Position numbers and translations under genes: made by a program
The notes under the pieces: generated by a model
What the model was told of the DNA's origin: nothing
What the model saw: only the letters and a program-made list of their open reading frames with translations
The model's database searches: none
Origin: Umbelopsis ramanniana AG
Taxonomy: Eukaryota > Mucoromycota > Umbelopsidomycetes > Umbelopsidales > Umbelopsidaceae
DNA length: 60,906 bases
Assembly: GCF_025399195.1 (NCBI RefSeq)
Contig: NW_026252174.1
Span: 1-60,906 of the forward strand
Direction of reading: 5' to 3'
Part shown: in pieces, positions 33,316 to 45,940 of the stretch
Numbering within the stretch: position 1 is the stretch's first letter
Layout of the letters: every line of letters starts with the position of its first letter

Positions 33316-36300
33316 ATGGCCGAATCTAGCCGGCCAATCCATTCCAGCATGGTGCCGAATGATTCTGCTGAAAAGCCAAGTGCAAACGTCATACCAGCGA
33401 AGAAAAAACAATTTGGCCTTGAACAACCTGAACTAGTCTTCTATGCACCGTCAGATAACTTTCCTTATAAGCTGAAGGGAGAACCGCAGATTCTAGATAT
33501 ATTACACAACACCGACTGGAGCAAAACAGTACTTGGTCCAGCCAAAGACTGGTCCAACATCTTGGTCAATTCAATTCGACTTGCCTTGGTATCGCGATTT
33601 GCAATGTGCATATGGTGGGGTCCAGACTTCATGCAAGTAAGTGCTTACAAAAAAAAAGCTCCATTGTGTTTATGAGGCAATTGCCCCCGATGCTACATCG
33701 TCAAAAAATTATTGCCAATCTTTTTTTTTATAAACCCGCTACCTATTTTTTTTTAGATGTACAACGCAAAATATGGCGCTTTTCTGGGCAAACGGCATCC
33801 AAGAGCATTTGGTCGGGATATGCGGTAAGAAAACGACGCTATCTTGTGCAAATGCAGCCCATCCTCACTCACTCAATTTTGATGTTTTCACAGAGAATCA
33901 TGGCATGATGTTTGGGAAGACATAGAACCTTTGATATATGCCGTAATAGACGATGGAGAATCTGTCTTTCTTAAGGAAGGTCGTTATTGGATGACTCGGT
34001 TTGGATGGATGGAAGAGACCTACTTTACCTATCAGGTAAGAACCTCCTGCTATTGAGCAGGAGGAAGAGAAAGAAAAGAAAAAGAAAGAAAAAATTTTAT
34101 TGAATTCCAATATTATGATAGTACTCTCCAATCCATGATGATGTCCACGACAAGCCTATTGGCATATTTGTAAGTTCAGCTGCGAGTGACGTTTGTCATT
34201 AAACACCTTTAGTTAACCCCAAAATTTCTCACAGCACGTAGTGACTGACGAAACCTCAAAAGTCTTTTCAGAGCGAGACATGGTGACTTTGCGAGATTTG
34301 TCGGTTGGAACCAACGCCGCCACAACATACTCATATTGGAAAAGAGCGGTTGCAAAAGTGTTCAAAGTGCCAAGCAACTGTACAGATGTGCCTTCCATTG
34401 ACTTATACGAAATCGATAGAGAAACCAATCAATTTCGGCGCATTATTTCAGAAGGATGCCATGCAGAGCAGCCACGACTCCAATTTCCGGAAACTGTCCA
34501 GATCTGGGAAGAGTTTCAATCTCACCATAGCGATACATTTAGCGCAGATAATATGAAAATCCCTTCGCACAAACTACGCGGTTCTTCAGCATCACTTGTC
34601 TCCTCAACAACATCCGATTCCATAGAGAACAAAGAGTCAGTACGGAAATCACTGGATCCAGCCACGGTCATTAAGAATCGACTAACAAAAGCCATGAATG
34701 ACTGTTTTGTACACAACAAAGAGACACACCTGACTTTACCAGTGGAGACCCTGCCTATACCCAATATCACCGTCCCTGATAGTGAAAAGGTATATTTATC
34801 GAAAACTGGGCCTAGTGCGAACGCTGTGATTTTCCCCATACATGGATCGCCTCAGGACTACCACGATATTAGCTTAATTGCGGTATTAGCCACAAATCGA
34901 TTCCGCAAATATGACGAGAAATATCGATCATACTTTCAACTACTCGTCAGCCAACTTAGCGGTAGTCTTGGTACAACGTCAGCCATAGAGGATTCTGAAC
35001 GACGAGCCGATGAATTAACAGAATTGAATCGTAGCAAAACCACCTTTTTCTCTGTAAGGCGATCATTTTCTGCCAATGGTTAACTCGCTTCGTTCCAACT
35101 CCAATTAATGCCACCCATTTATTTTAGAATATTAGCCACGAATTTAGAACGCCGTTGAGTCTTATTCTCGGACCTGTTGACCAAGTGCTACATGATCCAA
35201 CGCTTAATCCGAAAAGCAAAGAAATGGCAAAAATGGTACAACGCAACGCCAATCGTCTGCTTAAGCTCGTCAATACATTGCTACAATACACACAACTCGA
35301 AACCGGAAGGATGCGAGCTCAGTACAAGCCCGTTAACAACCTACCTGAAACCACCAGAGAAATTGCCAGCGCATTTGATACCGTCGCAGTTCGTTTCGGC
35401 CTTCAATTTGTCCTTGACTGTCCGTCTTGGGAATGGTCCGAGCCGAGCAATCGAAACTATGGTCCAGATGACACCACGGCATTCGTTGATGTTGATATCT
35501 GGGAGATAATCATTCTCAATTTGCTTTCGAACGCATTCAAGCACTGCATTAAAGGTTCAGTACGGCTCACCCTACGAAGGCATTTACGACCATCCTCATC
35601 GTCGCCTACTGCCGCCATTTACCGTAATCCCTTCATCACTCCCAGCCTCGCTTCCTCAGATACAGTCACTCCCGAATCAGTTTCGTCAATAAGTTCCAAC
35701 GTATCATCAGCCGGTTACTATGAACTCACTGTTGCCGATACAGGAAGCGGTATTGCAGAAGAGGACATTAGCCGTATCTTTGATCGTTTCTATTCAGTTC
35801 GCAGGTGACTATAACCGCATTGGTTTTCATGATGAGCCACATCTCAAATATTCTAATGGGTTTTGTCTATCACTTCTAGTACTGAATCCAGATCTCACGA
35901 AGGCATCGGTATTGGTCTCAGCTTCATCAAAGATCTGGTCGAAAGTCAAAAGGGTATCATCACCGTTGACTCAACATTAGGCGTCGGCTCAACTTTCACC
36001 GTCAAATTGCCATTAGGCTACCGACAGTAAGGCATATGTTACTAATATTGATCATTTCTCGCTCCAGACTCTAACTTCCTTCGTTTTACTTTTTTCCTTC
36101 TCTTTCGCAGTCTCAACCCTCATGCAGTCGTCCGCTCTGTTGACGACAATGATTCTGTAAGATCACCGTCTAACAACCTACCAGTCATAAAGGTCGACAC
36201 CCTACACAAGAATACAGTCAATAGGATGATGCCCAATAATGGCAAATTGTTTGTAGCAGAAACCGCAGGATGGAACGACTTTGACGAGCATCCCCAAGAG

Positions 36301-39300
36301 CCCTCTCAGCATCCTGAAGAAACCCCACTTGAACCTTCAACACCATCTCAATTAGTGACCCCAGCAATGGAGTCTGAAGACTACGTGAATCACCACGCCG
36401 ATATCTTTAAGCCGACCGTTCTGGTTTGCGATGATAACACGGATATGCGCTCTTACATACGACATACCTTAATATCCAATTTCAATGTCATTGAAGCGTC
36501 AAACGGACAAGAGGCGCTCGATATTGCTGTCAGATTGGCTGCCTCAGAAGCATCCGAGATGTCCATGCAAGGGGATGATGCGGTGCCTCGAAGGCGGATT
36601 GATCTGGTGTTAGCCGACGTCATGATGCCGGTCATGGATGGTATTGAACTTTCCAAAAACCTTCGTGCCAACCCGTTCACTCGAACTCTTCCTATCATTA
36701 TGTTGACTGCTCGTGCTGCTGCTGGTGACAGTATGAATGGACTATTTGCCGGAGCCGATGACTACTTGTTTAAGCCATTTGATGCCCAGGAACTGATTGG
36801 CCGTGTCACAACACACAGCAATCTTTACCGTATGCGACTGGAGTATGCGGATGCTCGCAACAAAATCGCAGTATTGGAAGCTGCCAACGATGCAAAATCG
36901 AAGCTTATTGCTCTAGGTAAGCCTTTTCGGAATTTCCCCCATGCAAAAATGCCTGAGAATATGAAACTCACTGTTTATGCCATTAGTGTCTCATGAGCTT
37001 CGCACCCCGCTTCAATCGATCATTGGAACCGTCGAATTGCTTCGAGAAGGAGCACAGTTTGAAGAGGAGCGCACGGATTTGGATAACATACACTATTCTA
37101 GTCACGTTCTTTCTGCCTTGATATCGGATATCCTTGATGTCGCTAAAATTGGTAAGCATATGCCTCTTTCACGCTATCGTGGTGCTTGATCGATGGAGAC
37201 GTGGCTAACTGACTCTTTCATTCAGATGCTGGAAACTTCGTTTTTGAGCCTGCTGATTTCAACCCCCGTATTCTTGTTCAGCATTGCTGCGACATCTTGA
37301 CGGAAAAAGCAAACAGCAAGGGCTTGGATTTGGTATGTCACATTGACCAAGGTATCATAGAGCGCGCTAATCAAGACCCCGCCCGTATACGACAATGTAT
37401 TAGCAACATGCTCAGTAAGTGAACTCATGGCTGCCCTTGAAGCTGAATGCAACATACTTACCTCTGTGTCTAGGCAACGCTGTCAAATTCACCGAAAAGG
37501 GGTACGTTGCCGTGAAAACTTACACCCGCCTATCCTTCAGCGATGGCAGAGCCTCTCGTCGATTCGTTGCTTCAGAGTTGGAGTCTGAGGATAGCTGGCC
37601 AGATAAAAGCTCATCAAAGGGAGATCCCAATGCCACAGCTGAACTTGTTGTTGAAGTCGAAGACACTGTAAGTGATGTTTTGAAGCTCGAAGATTTTCAA
37701 ATGCTTCTCTGGTATTTAAATACAATCAAATGATTTTTTTTATTAGGGTATTGGTCTAGCACAGGAGTCGATGCATGAGATTTTCGAACCTTTCTGTCAA
37801 GCAAACACGTCCTCTACTAGACCTTATGAAGGCATTGGTCTTGGCCTGGCCATCACTAAACAACTGGTTGAAAAAGCTGGCGGTGAAGTTGGCCTTGTGT
37901 CGGAATTGGGCAAGGGTAGTACGTTCTGGATCATATGGCCCATTTCACCACCTTTGGCGAGCTATCGAACGCCTGGGGAGGACTCTACGTCAGACGATAA
38001 CATTACTCTGACCGACGACGTGAATGTGCCTAAAGACATATCCATCTTGATCGTGACCAAGAACCAAGTAGCCGCTTTGGCCGTGGCGGAAAACTTAATA
38101 TCAGCCAACATTAATGGAATAACCACTACGACCGACATAAACCATGCTATGCAGTTGGTGTCAGAGGCCAAAAAGCCTTACGATGTTCTCATTGCCGATT
38201 CTTTCTTGGAGTCCCAATGCATTCCACTGGTTCGAAAGTGCAAAGAAAACAAGACATTTGTTCTGACCATCGTTAGTCGAGGTCTTCTTCGAACTCTAAG
38301 CAAAGGGCTCAAGGATCTTACCGACGAAGTCATTGCACGCCCAGTAAGTTAAAACCCTGAACGTAAGGTCCGCCACCCTTTGTTTTAACATGCTCACTTC
38401 TTTGTTTCATTTTTCTCAAAAAGGTTCATCGTGCCAATTTGCTGGACAAGTTGAGCAAACTTTCAATAGAAAAGCGAACTCGAAAAATTTCCATTGCAGA
38501 TCAACACAAATCGTTTCTTGGTAAATTGGAAGCCTCGTTGCAAAAGCATATTATTGCAAGGACCGACGAACAAGAAGTTCCATTATCGCCTGAGTCTATG
38601 ACCTCGCCTGGTATAGGTAGCAGAGCGTCATCCAGCACACTGGTCGAAGAATCGTCGTCGAATGCTAGAGATACCCTCACTCCACGAAGGCAATCTTCTG
38701 TGCGCGCTCCAGGTGTCATCAAGGGAACCATTTTAGGTCAGTGTGAAAACAGCGTGCTAGACGAGCCGAACCTTTGACTGACTTTATTATTTTTTTTTAA
38801 AAAAAAAAAAAAAATAGTGGCAGAGGACAACCTCATTAATCAGAAACTGCTCAAGAAACAACTACTGAAGCTAAACTACGAATCTGATGTCGTTGGTAAT
38901 GGATTTGAAGCGGTTAATATGCTCAAGACGGGCAAGAAGTACATTGCCTTCCTCTGCGACTGCAATATGCCACAATGCGATGTAAGTTAAAGCAGAGTGC
39001 GGTGCACATCAGAACCATACTAAACATAATGGGTATGTTTCTCGATCGACAGGGGTTTCAAGCGACTGCTATCATTCGTGGTTCCGAGGAAAGCTTCAGG
39101 AACATACCGATTCTTGCAATATCAGCCAATGGTAAGATGTTGGATGGAGTGGGTGGCTAGCCTACAGGATCGATCCTAACCCCTTCCGTTTTTGCAGCTA
39201 TGGCCGGAGATCGAGAAAAATGTTTGAACGGACAAATGGACGACTATATCAGCAAACCCCTCACCATTCCTCAACTTGGATCTGCACTTGAGCGATTACT

Positions 39301-39319
39301 TAGTAACTCAAAATATTGA
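33316..39319 (+). CDS. dual hybrid histidine kinase, 1,616 residues, 16 exons
   Basis: Exons: 33316-33636, 33757-33824, 33894-34035, 34122-34169, 34235-35053, 35128-35804, 35880-36026, 36111-36916, 36987-37151, 37226-37414, 37474-37667, 37747-38343, 38424-38736, 38818-38981, 39053-39131, 39198-39319. The N-terminal about 460 residues are a PAS-like region (IWWGPDFMQMYNAKYGAFLG) and a GAF-like region. Then come HisKA-1 (NISHEFRTPLS, His about 470), HATPase-1 (NLLSNAFKH, ADTGSGI, HEGIGIGLSF), receiver 1 (VCDDN, LADVMMPVMDG, phospho-Asp about 909, FKPF), HisKA-2 (VSHELRTPLQ, His about 1012), HATPase-2 (NMLSNAVKF, EDTGIGL, YEGIGLGLA), a receiver-like fold lacking the acid pair (ILIVTKNQ, about 1288), and a last receiver (VAEDNLINQK, LCDCNMPQCDG, ISKP). 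Both kinase modules keep their histidine, N and G boxes. Such dual kinases are known from early-diverging fungi and basidiomycetes. Output is presumably through Ypd1-type phosphotransfer. The signal is unknown. Confidence 0.93.
38737..38817 (+). other. intron with abutting poly(T) and poly(A) tracts
   Basis: Intron 13 of the histidine kinase carries about nine T (38790-38798) directly followed by sixteen A (38799-38814), then TAG. The two tracts can pair into a hairpin right before the 3' splice site. The coronin intron at 54699-54779 has the same arrangement. Confidence 0.7.
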
Positions 39320-39781
39320 TCCAAGGCTTAGTTAACTAGACTACATGTTGGTTCATGGCTCGTATTTAAAGTAACATCTACACTTCCAGCGTAAAAATTT
39401 TGGGTCCCAAGTGATTTTCTATTACGCATAATAACCATCACTGGTACACACATTCATGTCACTTCTCAGAATGTAGCAGCACATAGAAATTGCAATTAAA
39501 AGAAAAACGAGAGATTTATTACTTGCAAAAGATGATCGAACGCCGAGGACGGTCCGAGGTATGATCTCTTACCGGAATCGCTACAAACCGAGAGTTGCGG
39601 GGCACTGTGCTCGCGACCGTTTTGTCCAATGTATACAATTTTTAATTTTTTTCTGTTGAGGGAGGGGAATCCGCAACGGAGTGTAGGGACTGTTTTGGAT
39701 CAGACAGATTGCTTTTATCACTTCTGTAAACGAGGTCATCAGGAAGAATGAAATGAAATCACTCATCGATCGGTATGTAAA
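39320..39781. other. 3' spacer between converging genes
   Basis: Between the histidine kinase (+) and the BuGZ-like gene (-). No gene seen. Confidence 0.5.
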
Positions 39782-41132
39782 TTATTGAACCGTTTGTTCA
39801 AATCGATATTTGTCCAGACTTGCACGATACTCCTCCTAGAAAAGCATAAGAAAAATATAAAAAAAAGTTAGCACCTCCTCCTTCTTGAACCGCATACCGA
39901 CCAGTACAACACTTACCGGTGATATTTCGCTGTCATTATAAATCAATTGTATTTTGGTGGGCTTTTGCTTACTACCAGGAGCAAGTGACTGTGGCACAGC
40001 TGGAACCGCGGGTACCTGCTGTGCGTGAGGATCATAGGCAGCTGGATTTTGACCATGAAAAGCAGCAGCAATTGAATCATAGCCTGCTGGAGAGCCATAA
40101 GGTGCAGCATACGGTGGCACCGCAGCTGCACTCGTGGGAGGTGCTATGGGGGGTGAGGAAGCATCGTAACCTGCGGCTACTGGTGGACGAACGGGAGAAA
40201 CAGGAGAAACTGCCATACCAGCTGAATTGGGAGTAGGTGGGTACCCTGGAGCAGGTGAACCATATGCTCCAGCCGGTGGAGTCCACTGATGGGGTGGTAA
40301 CCCGCCAAATCCTGGAGGAGGAGCTCTAAAGACGAACGCATCATTTAGTAATGGGCTACGGTGGACTACGCTATACCAATTGCATACTAACCCATAGGGT
40401 GGAGGTCGGAATCCCATCGGCGGTGGTGGACGTGGTGGGTACTGAGGTTGCTGTTGGTAATATTGGCTATATTGTGGTGGGTATGCGGATGCCATAGGAG
40501 GAGGAGCACCAGCACCAGGAGGATGTTGGAAGTAGCCTGCTGCCGGAGGCGGAGGAGTGGCTGCAGGTTGTGCACCTCCAGCTTTATGAGCAGCGATTTG
40601 TTTTTGAATCTGTTCGGGTGTCAGTGCACTGTATTCGGATGTGCTACCTGCCTTGAAACGTTTCGCTGGATTTTCTCCACTACTCAATGCCTGTTCGTGC
40701 GCCAAAAGATCTTCATGTGGTATACCTTCCATACCAAAGATCTCATATTCTAGCGTCTCTCTTCCTTGAAGTGCATTGGGTACTCTGAATATTACGGTAA
40801 AAGGTGGAGTGGTTAATACCATGATTACCAGCATTGGCTTTAAATAGGTTCGGATCTTACTTTGTAATTTCTACTTTGTGAACTTGCATAGCATGGACAG
40901 CCATGCCACCGGCTGTAGTAAGCTTTTTACCACAAACATCGCACTTGAAATGTTTAGCCTGACAAGCGGAATCGATTTAAAATGCAATTAATATAGGTGG
41001 TCGAATGGTATTGATCTGAGGTTGGAGGGTACTCACCCTTTGATGAGTTACGAGCACTTTGTCGTCGTCGAAGTCTTTCTCACAGTACCAGCACCAAGGG
41101 CGTGATTGCTTCTTACTCTTTTTCTTTCCCAT
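39782..41132 (-). CDS. BuGZ/ZNF207-like zinc-finger protein with GLEBS motif
   Basis: Exons 41037-41132, 40861-40958, 40392-40784, 39917-40325 and 39782-39835, giving 349 residues. The N terminus is two linked C2H2-type fingers ([21 protein letters not shown], then [13 protein letters not shown]...[12 protein letters not shown]), followed by VPNALQGRE and EIFGMEGIP. This matches ZNF207/BuGZ almost word for word. The middle (about 110-310) is Pro/Tyr/Gly/Ala-rich and low in complexity. The C terminus holds a GLEBS-like motif, [17 protein letters not shown] (split by the last intron), the Bub3-binding element. In animals BuGZ loads Bub3 at kinetochores and phase-separates on spindle microtubules through its low-complexity region. 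The same role here is inferred from the conserved layout. Confidence 0.9.
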
Positions 41133-41484
41133 TGGAGTATTTGTAGCAAAGGATCAGTCTCTACGTAAAATCGACTTTGTAAAAATTGTCGTGCTGCAAT
41201 TTTTGATGACGTAGACTCGCGAAGTAAATTTGACTTAATATCATGAAACGCGAATCAACTGGCAACTTCCCTTCGCCATGGGTTGTTGCTAGGTAGTACG
41301 GATAAAATACTTTCAATTTACTCACGATGCAGTAAAGTTTCCTTGTGTTTCTGATCGATATGTTTCTGAAAACTGTGATCTTTGGGTACCGCGCAAAAAA
41401 AAAGGGGGCCCATATCGGTCGGATATAATCCCTAGTTGAACGGAATTTTGCGAACTTCGATCTCGAGGCGCGAACTAGTTGACA

Positions 41485-41622
41485 TCGGGCATATCCCTGT
41501 GTCTTCCCGGATTTGCTAGCCTTATCATCAAGTCAATCTTCTGCATTTTATGAGGACATCACTATATCTTCCGGGATTGCTAGCCTTATCATCAAGCCAA
41601 TCTTCTGTGTTTCATACATGCC
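41485..41622 (+). repeat. 64-bp tandem duplication
   Basis: Two adjacent copies of a segment containing TCTTCC, CGGGATTGCTAGCC (first copy CGGATTTGCTAGCC), TTATCATCAAG, CAATCTTCTG and a CATTTTATG/GTTTCATAC end. GCTAGCC starts at 41515 and 41579, a period of 64 bp. Confidence 0.75.
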
Positions 41623-41930
41623 AAATCCCTAATCAACGCCTTTTATTGAGCATTAATCCTTTAATAAAAGATTGGCTTTAAAAAATTACATTTGCCTCGC
41701 CCATTTCGTATAGGGTTGTTCAGTGACCTTCTTGTTCAAACATTTAACATCAAATTTATTTAAATTACAGAATTCACCTTCAATTCATTTACATATCATG
41801 TCTTTGAAATGGTAACCATGAGTTTATAATTTGTTACATGGGCTGGCTGAAACATTGGCATGCCTTCGAATCGGACGGTAGTGCAGAGTGGCAAATATGT
41901 AATCGTGATGTTTGAGCAATTTTTAACGCA

Positions 41931-42490
41931 CATCGACAATTAACGCAAGTCCGGCTTTGACCATATCGAATCGAGCATGGGTTTGGGACAAACGGTCGCA
42001 ATGGTTACCACTAGCGTTGGGTCAATCCAAAAGCGTAAATCTGAATCAATATGGACGATTGTGGTAATTGTTAACGCACATTGACACCTATTGTACATTT
42101 TTTTTTTACGATACGAGCATGGGTTTGGGACAATTTGATTCAATTTGATTACCCCTCTGTTGGGTATCCTCAAAGGCGTAACCTGAATCAATATGGACGA
42201 TTGTGGTGGTGGGTGTTAACACACATCGACACCATTAGCGCACGTACAGCGTTTACGATATCGAAGCAGGCATAGGTATGAGACGGTAACGTTGTAGTGA
42301 TTACCACTAGCGTTGGTCAATCGAGAGCGTACATCTGAATCAATATGAACGATTGTGATGATTTTTAACGCGCATTGACATCGATTGCAAATATTTTTTT
42401 TACGACACGAGCATGGGTTTGGAACAATATAACTCGATTTGGTTACCGCTACTGTTAGGTATCCTCAAAGGCGTATTCTGAATCAACGTT
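41931..42490 (+). repeat. four ~147-bp repeats in alternating A-B-A-B order
   Basis: The anchor TGAATCAATATGGACGATTG recurs at about 42042, 42184, 42335 and (weaker) 42479. Copies 1 and 3 share GGTTACCACTAGCGTTGG or ATTACCACTAGCGTTGG. Copies 2 and 4 share ACGAxACGAGCATGGGTTTGG, a poly(T) block and TGTT(G/A)GGTATCCTCAAAGG. Distances 1 to 3 (293 bp) and 2 to 4 (295 bp) are equal, so the array is a twofold copy of an A-B dimer. Confidence 0.85.
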
Positions 42491-42922
42491 CACATTAACG
42501 TGGCCTAACACTTCATTTATGCTATTGCTTACCAGAGTATAATGTACTGATTCTGTATTGTTCTCAGCTACATATATGGGAGGCGCTGAACAAAAAGATG
42601 TATTATTTCCCCTCAAAGAGGCTACCATTGACCTTCCCAGCAATCTTGCCAATATTTTACTGGCATTCTCTTTCTCTTTCATTAAAAGAATTTTTAATTT
42701 TTAATTTTTAATTGCCGTTTCGATCGCTTTCCCACCATGTCTCCAGTATGGTTCATCGATATGGAGGCATGGTAAGTGAACCACGCGAAGGGAATACTGG
42801 GGTTTGAGAGTTACACATTTGAGACTACAAATCCCCCCTGTTGGGTGTCACTTTACTTCGGCTAACAATGTCTAAAAAGGCCACCCCTCGGCACCAACAT
42901 TTACACCTTATCCCAACCCAAC

Positions 42923-43257
42923 ATGCCATTGCCAATTCCCAAGTCCATCCCCAAGGAGCCCGGAGTCATCCCTACTGGTGGTAAGTGGTCTGCGAATGTC
43001 CTTGAGTGGAAGGTAAACATAGATTTCTGACTCGTACTTCAGGGGCGTATCGAAAACTTCAAGACTTTTTGTCTGTGGTCCATCAAGTTCAAGAAATAGC
43101 CATTGATGATGACAATTTCAAGAAGGGTCTGGTCTCCGCTTTCCATTGCAATCAGAAGAAATCTATTGTCTTGGATATTGACCGGTCTGGTATCTCCCAG
43201 TACTTGGGAGCATTCCGGCTACCAATGGGCCAACCGACTCCCCAACAGCACTACTGA
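42923..43257 (+). CDS. 90-residue protein of unknown function
   Basis: Exons 42923-42980 and 43043-43257, joined in phase across a 62-bp GT-AG intron (GTAAGTGG donor, CTTCAG acceptor). The protein starts MPLPIPKSIPKEPGVIPTGG and continues with YRKLQDFLSVVHQVQEIAIDD, then KGLVSAFHC, and ends PQQHY. No signal peptide, membrane helix or motif is recognised. The N terminus is proline-rich and the middle could form an amphipathic helix. An ATG at 42868 is out of frame. Confidence rests on a clean intron and a stop followed by an A/T-rich 3' flank. Confidence 0.5.
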
Positions 43258-43708
43258 AGTCTTTGAGTTGCAACGCTAAGTTGCCCCCTCCCCAAAAAAG
43301 AACTGAAAAGTACCATACCATGTTGCATATGTTGAAAAAATGTACAAACCAACAAACAAAAAACAAAAAAATCATAGTATTATTGCACTCTTGATAAAAA
43401 TGTATATAAAAAATCAAAATGTAATTTAGTATTATAGTAACATTCTAAATGGTACAAAATAAAAAAAAAACGTTTATTATATGTTGATGTGTGTATATAA
43501 CAGATGTTTGTTGAGAACAGTGCACGTGAAGGGGATTAATTATGTGAGGGTCAAATTACAATAGTTGAATGGTTGCAACGAATTCCAAAATGCCGAAAGG
43601 AAACGTGTAGATATGGGAATGAGAAAAAAAATATGGGAATTGATATCGGTTCGATCAGGACAATGGCCCAATCATCGCTGCCGTCGATCTGCGTCCGTTC
43701 TACGTAGA
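43258..43708. other. 3' spacer between converging genes
   Basis: A-rich flank of the 90-residue gene (+) and of the MFS gene (-). No gene seen. Confidence 0.5.
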
Positions 43709-45940
43709 TTATTGCTTTGGACTGCTTACAGTGTCGTGGTCGCTGACTTCAATGACGGCATCATTGGCTGTAGGCTGTTCATCAGCAGTCGTCTCTTCCT
43801 TTTTGGTTTCGGAAACTACCGTTGTTACCTTGGCCTTATCCCTGCGAAGACTGCTATGCTTGATAAAGAGCGATGCAAGGAAACCGACCCCCGAAAAGGC
43901 AGTCATAACCTGCCATAGCAATTTCAAAGCTGCTACATAGCATACCATGGTAGGTTCAAAGTATTGAGAAGGCAGACCATCACGAACATAGAGCGAGCTG
44001 TCGATAACCTGGAGGGCGTATTCTGAAGGCATGTGTTGAGGCAAAGACGCAGTCAATGAGGAGTTGATAATAGCCGAAGCAATAGCGATACCCAATGCAC
44101 CACCCAGGATACGAGTGAAATTGCAAAGACCGGTGACGACGGCAATGTCTCTAGGTTCAGCTGAGGCTTGAATACCGATGAGAGCTGATCCATACAAAGA
44201 ACCGATTCCTAGACCGCAGAAGCTGGTAATACCATACACCATTGACCAGGAGCTGTTTTCATCGAACAAGCTCAGTAGTCCAGTACCGACACACAGAATG
44301 GCAGTACCGAAATGCAAGAAAGGCTTCCACTGTCCAAATCGTGAAATTGCCCATCCAGCACCAGTAGAGAGAACACAAATAACCAGCTGCATAGGAATCA
44401 ATCGCAGACCGGATTGAGTTGCAGAATCACCACGAACAACTTGCATGTACACTGGCAGATAATAAACCATAGCAAAGAAAGTAGAACCAAAGAAGAAGTT
44501 GGTGCACATGATAGCGACAACTGAACGAGACTTAAACAATCTTGGTGGCATGATGGGTTCCTTAGCAAAGCGAGATTCCACAACACACAAAGCGACGATC
44601 AGAACGACAGTTAACACCAGCGGAACAATAACTGCAGCGGATTTCCATGGGAACGTTTGTCCACCAAAGTTCATGGCGAGTAAAAACAATGTAGCAAACG
44701 ATAGAACGATCATAGTGCCGACATAATCTACTCTCTTCAACTTTTCCTTGATAGTACCCTTGGGAATTGGGGAGTCAAGGAAGAAGAAAATGATAGCCAT
44801 AGCTACCGCACCAAGTGGTAAGCTGTGATAGATGATGGTTTAGTGACACTTGTACATAACGAATTGATTCCATTGCAATACATACTTGATATAGAAGTTC
44901 CATCTCCAAGTGACATGATCAGTGAAGCTGCCTCCAATCAAAGGGCCGAATACGCTAGAAATTGCGAACACAGCATTGACAACACTGCAAATAGTTCAGT
45001 TAGAAAACAAAATCGCTAAATGAGAGCCAGCAACAAGTGACTTACCCTTGGTATTTGCCTCTTTGCTCCAATGGTACAAGTTCAGAGATAATAACAAAGA
45101 CCTGCACGGTAAATAGAAACATGTATTAGAGTCAGCATGATGTAACTGAGCAGATCAAAATTTTCATGGGATAAAATTTTACCATAGACAGGATTGCGGA
45201 GCCTCCAATACCAGAAATTGCTCTAGATACAATCAACATGATGATACTCTGCGATTCGATTGTGAATTAGTAAACCGAGATACATGCAAATAGTAGTGAT
45301 GGGAAGATACTCACGGTTGCAGCACCACTGAGAACGGAACCGAACAAGAAAATAGCAGTTCCTACAAGCAGGATCACCTTACGACCACAAATGTCAGAAA
45401 ATTTTGAGAATAATGGCTCTGTAAATCCCAAAAAAAAAGGGAAAGAAATTTTTTAGCGGATTATTTCCCCGAATGAGTAATCAAGCGGGAAATCTTTCAT
45501 CATTGAAACGATTTGCCCTCAAATTGTGGAAGTTGATACATACGGAAGGCGTCAAACGTCAAGATATAAGCTGTTGCCACCCATGATACGATGCTCATTT
45601 GATTGAATTCGGATCCAATGGTAGGCATAGCGGTTGAAACAATTGTACTGTACAATAGAAGACGCCGTTTCAGTATAGCTTTCCCACCCATCTTTCCACG
45701 CGCATACACTTACCCATCTAAAGCAGCAAGAAACAAGGTGAGCTGCAGACCAATGAAGGTATAAATTCGTCGTCTTGATGCACGTCGTTGCGCAATTGGA
45801 TCGACTGCCGCTGATTCTATGTCCTGATTTGCCTTGATATCTGCCTTGGATTCGACCTGATGTAGCGAAGCTGCTTGCATTTCTTCCTCAACAGCTGTAC
45901 TTGAGGACCTCCTTGATGCGTTATCTGATGGTGCCGACAT
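43709..45940 (-). CDS. MFS multidrug transporter, DHA2 (14-helix) type
   Basis: Exons 45714-45940, 45544-45647, 45315-45418, 45183-45248, 45046-45101, 44886-44984 and 43709-44822, giving 589 residues. A polar N-terminal tail (about 60 residues) precedes the first helix ([20 protein letters not shown], with the DHA2-typical Leu-Asp-x-Thr-Ile-Val). Next come FxxxSDICGRK (motif A), [12 protein letters not shown], the antiporter motif C ([25 protein letters not shown]), and then the long second half with paired helices. The C-terminal tail is Glu/Thr-rich. This family exports drugs, toxins or amino acids using the proton gradient; the substrate cannot be told. The five small exons all fall in the N-terminal half. 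A TATA-like site lies about 62 bp upstream of the ATG. Confidence 0.92.

Larger units (their letters stand above)
41133..42922. other. 1.8-kb spacer with two tandem repeats
   Basis: Apart from the repeats at 41485-41622 and 41931-42490, listed separately, I see no gene. A 76-codon minus-strand frame at 42455-42682 overlaps the repeat and has no domain. Confidence 0.5.

Noticed and set aside
42868-42980. upstream ATG for the 90-residue gene
   Set aside because: Out of frame with the second exon; the ATG at 42923 joins in phase.
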